A DNA stretch of 64,000 nt from Stutzerimonas stutzeri KOS6. GTDB taxonomy: Bacteria > Pseudomonadota > Gammaproteobacteria > Pseudomonadales > Pseudomonadaceae. The stretch spans positions 623,281 to 687,280 of the forward strand of contig NZ_KK020675.1 of NCBI RefSeq assembly GCF_000307775.2, read 5' to 3'. Position numbers and translations under genes: made by a program. Shown piece after piece: positions 63,642 to 64,000 of this stretch; the first letter of the stretch is position 1; each line of letters starts with the position of its first letter. Under the pieces are notes generated by a model. That model saw only the letters and a program-made list of their open reading frames with translations, made no database searches and was not told the DNA's origin.

Positions 63642-64000
63642 TCACCCCCTCCCCTGCGCCGCGTTGCCCAGCTCCCACATCGGCAGGAACACGCCCAGCG
63701 CCAGCACCAGCACCATCACGCCCATGCAGACGATAAGGATCGGCTCGATGGCGTCGGCCAGTTGCTTGAGGTCGTAGTCGACCTCCTGTTCGTAGAAATC
63801 GGCGACCTCGATGAAGAGGTCATCCAGTGCGCCGGTCTCTTCACCAACCGCCATCATCTGCAAGACCAGCGGGGTGAACAGGCCACTGTTGTAGGCCGAG
63901 CGCGTCAAGGCCTCGCCGCGCTCGACGCTTTCGCGGATAGAGAGGATCGCCTCGCCGATATGGCGGTTGCCGACGCTGGCGCTGTTGATCGAGAGGGTTT
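63642..64000 (-). CDS. mshG: MSHA inner-membrane platform protein MshG (partial)
   Basis: The C-terminal end of a GspF/PilC-family inner-membrane platform protein; the frame is open to the window edge, so the start is missing. It includes VGEETGALDDLFIEVADFYE and the last transmembrane segment EPILIVCMGVMVLVLALGVF, both family hallmarks. Its stop at 63642 is followed 72 bases later by mshB, so no mshF lies between them, unlike in Vibrio. Confidence 0.88.
   Translation of the reverse strand, partial: TLSINSASVGNRHIGEAILSIRESVERGEALTRSAYNSGLFTPLVLQMMAVGEETGALDDLFIEVADFYEQEVDYDLKQLADAIEPILIVCMGVMVLVLALGVFLPMWELGNAAQGRG

Overview
The window reads as chromosome of a high-GC gammaproteobacterium of the Pseudomonas group, most likely close to Pseudomonas (Stutzerimonas) stutzeri. 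This rests on protein character and gene order: tandem fadD1/fadD2, phaJ1, a PhrS/CcoM-like locus, an AlkB-like gene and rapA in the order I remember from P. aeruginosa; a braCDEFG amino-acid transporter; many Pseudomonas-type REP palindromes; and an MSHA pilus operon, which P. aeruginosa lacks. I could not run any search, so species placement is inference.

Layout. 1-6.4 kb: alpha/beta hydrolase, chemoreceptor, small lipoprotein, AraC regulator convergent with a LysE exporter, small acidic proteins, and a REP cluster. 6.4-12.2 kb: DUF445 membrane protein, a three-gene nitrate/sulfonate-type ABC importer, a HIT protein, a ClpP-fold secreted protein and a VOC protein. 12.4-24.6 kb: RNA-centred housekeeping genes (rnz, rlmE, a SpoU methyltransferase, hrpA) mixed with a potassium-channel-like protein, an FAD dehydrogenase, an EamA transporter and a Cache chemoreceptor. 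25-34 kb: fadD1, fadD2, phaJ1, the PhrS/CcoM locus under two Anr-type boxes, an AlkB-like operon and rapA, followed by a triplicated noncoding repeat. 34.6-40.1 kb: CHAD protein, Hsp70-like ATPase, MFS transporter, hyi-glxR.

40.7-44 kb: a PhnDCEE-type ABC importer, resembling the family annotated as putative selenate transporters. 44-47.3 kb: an overlapping three-gene envelope operon (CHASE2 sensor without output domain, small secreted protein, M48 lipoprotein protease with repeats). 47.9-52.9 kb: braC, terminator, braDEFG. 53-56.2 kb: dienelactone hydrolase, a zinc-ribbon/META-lipoprotein pair, and a MarR regulator with operators built into its own promoter, followed by a DUF1398 gene broken by an amber codon. 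56.4-64 kb, minus strand: the distal MSHA pilus operon, mshG(partial)-B-A-C-D-O-P-Q, which is peppered with REP elements.

The main points of interest are the dual-function sRNA/small-protein locus at 29.5-29.8 kb, two REP palindromes translated in frame (inside hrpA and at the start of mshP), the MarR promoter/operator arrangement, the amber-interrupted DUF1398 gene, the triplicated repeat after rapA, and a miniature IS-like palindrome touching the rlmE stop codon. I saw no CRISPR array, complete insertion sequence, prophage, rRNA or tRNA.
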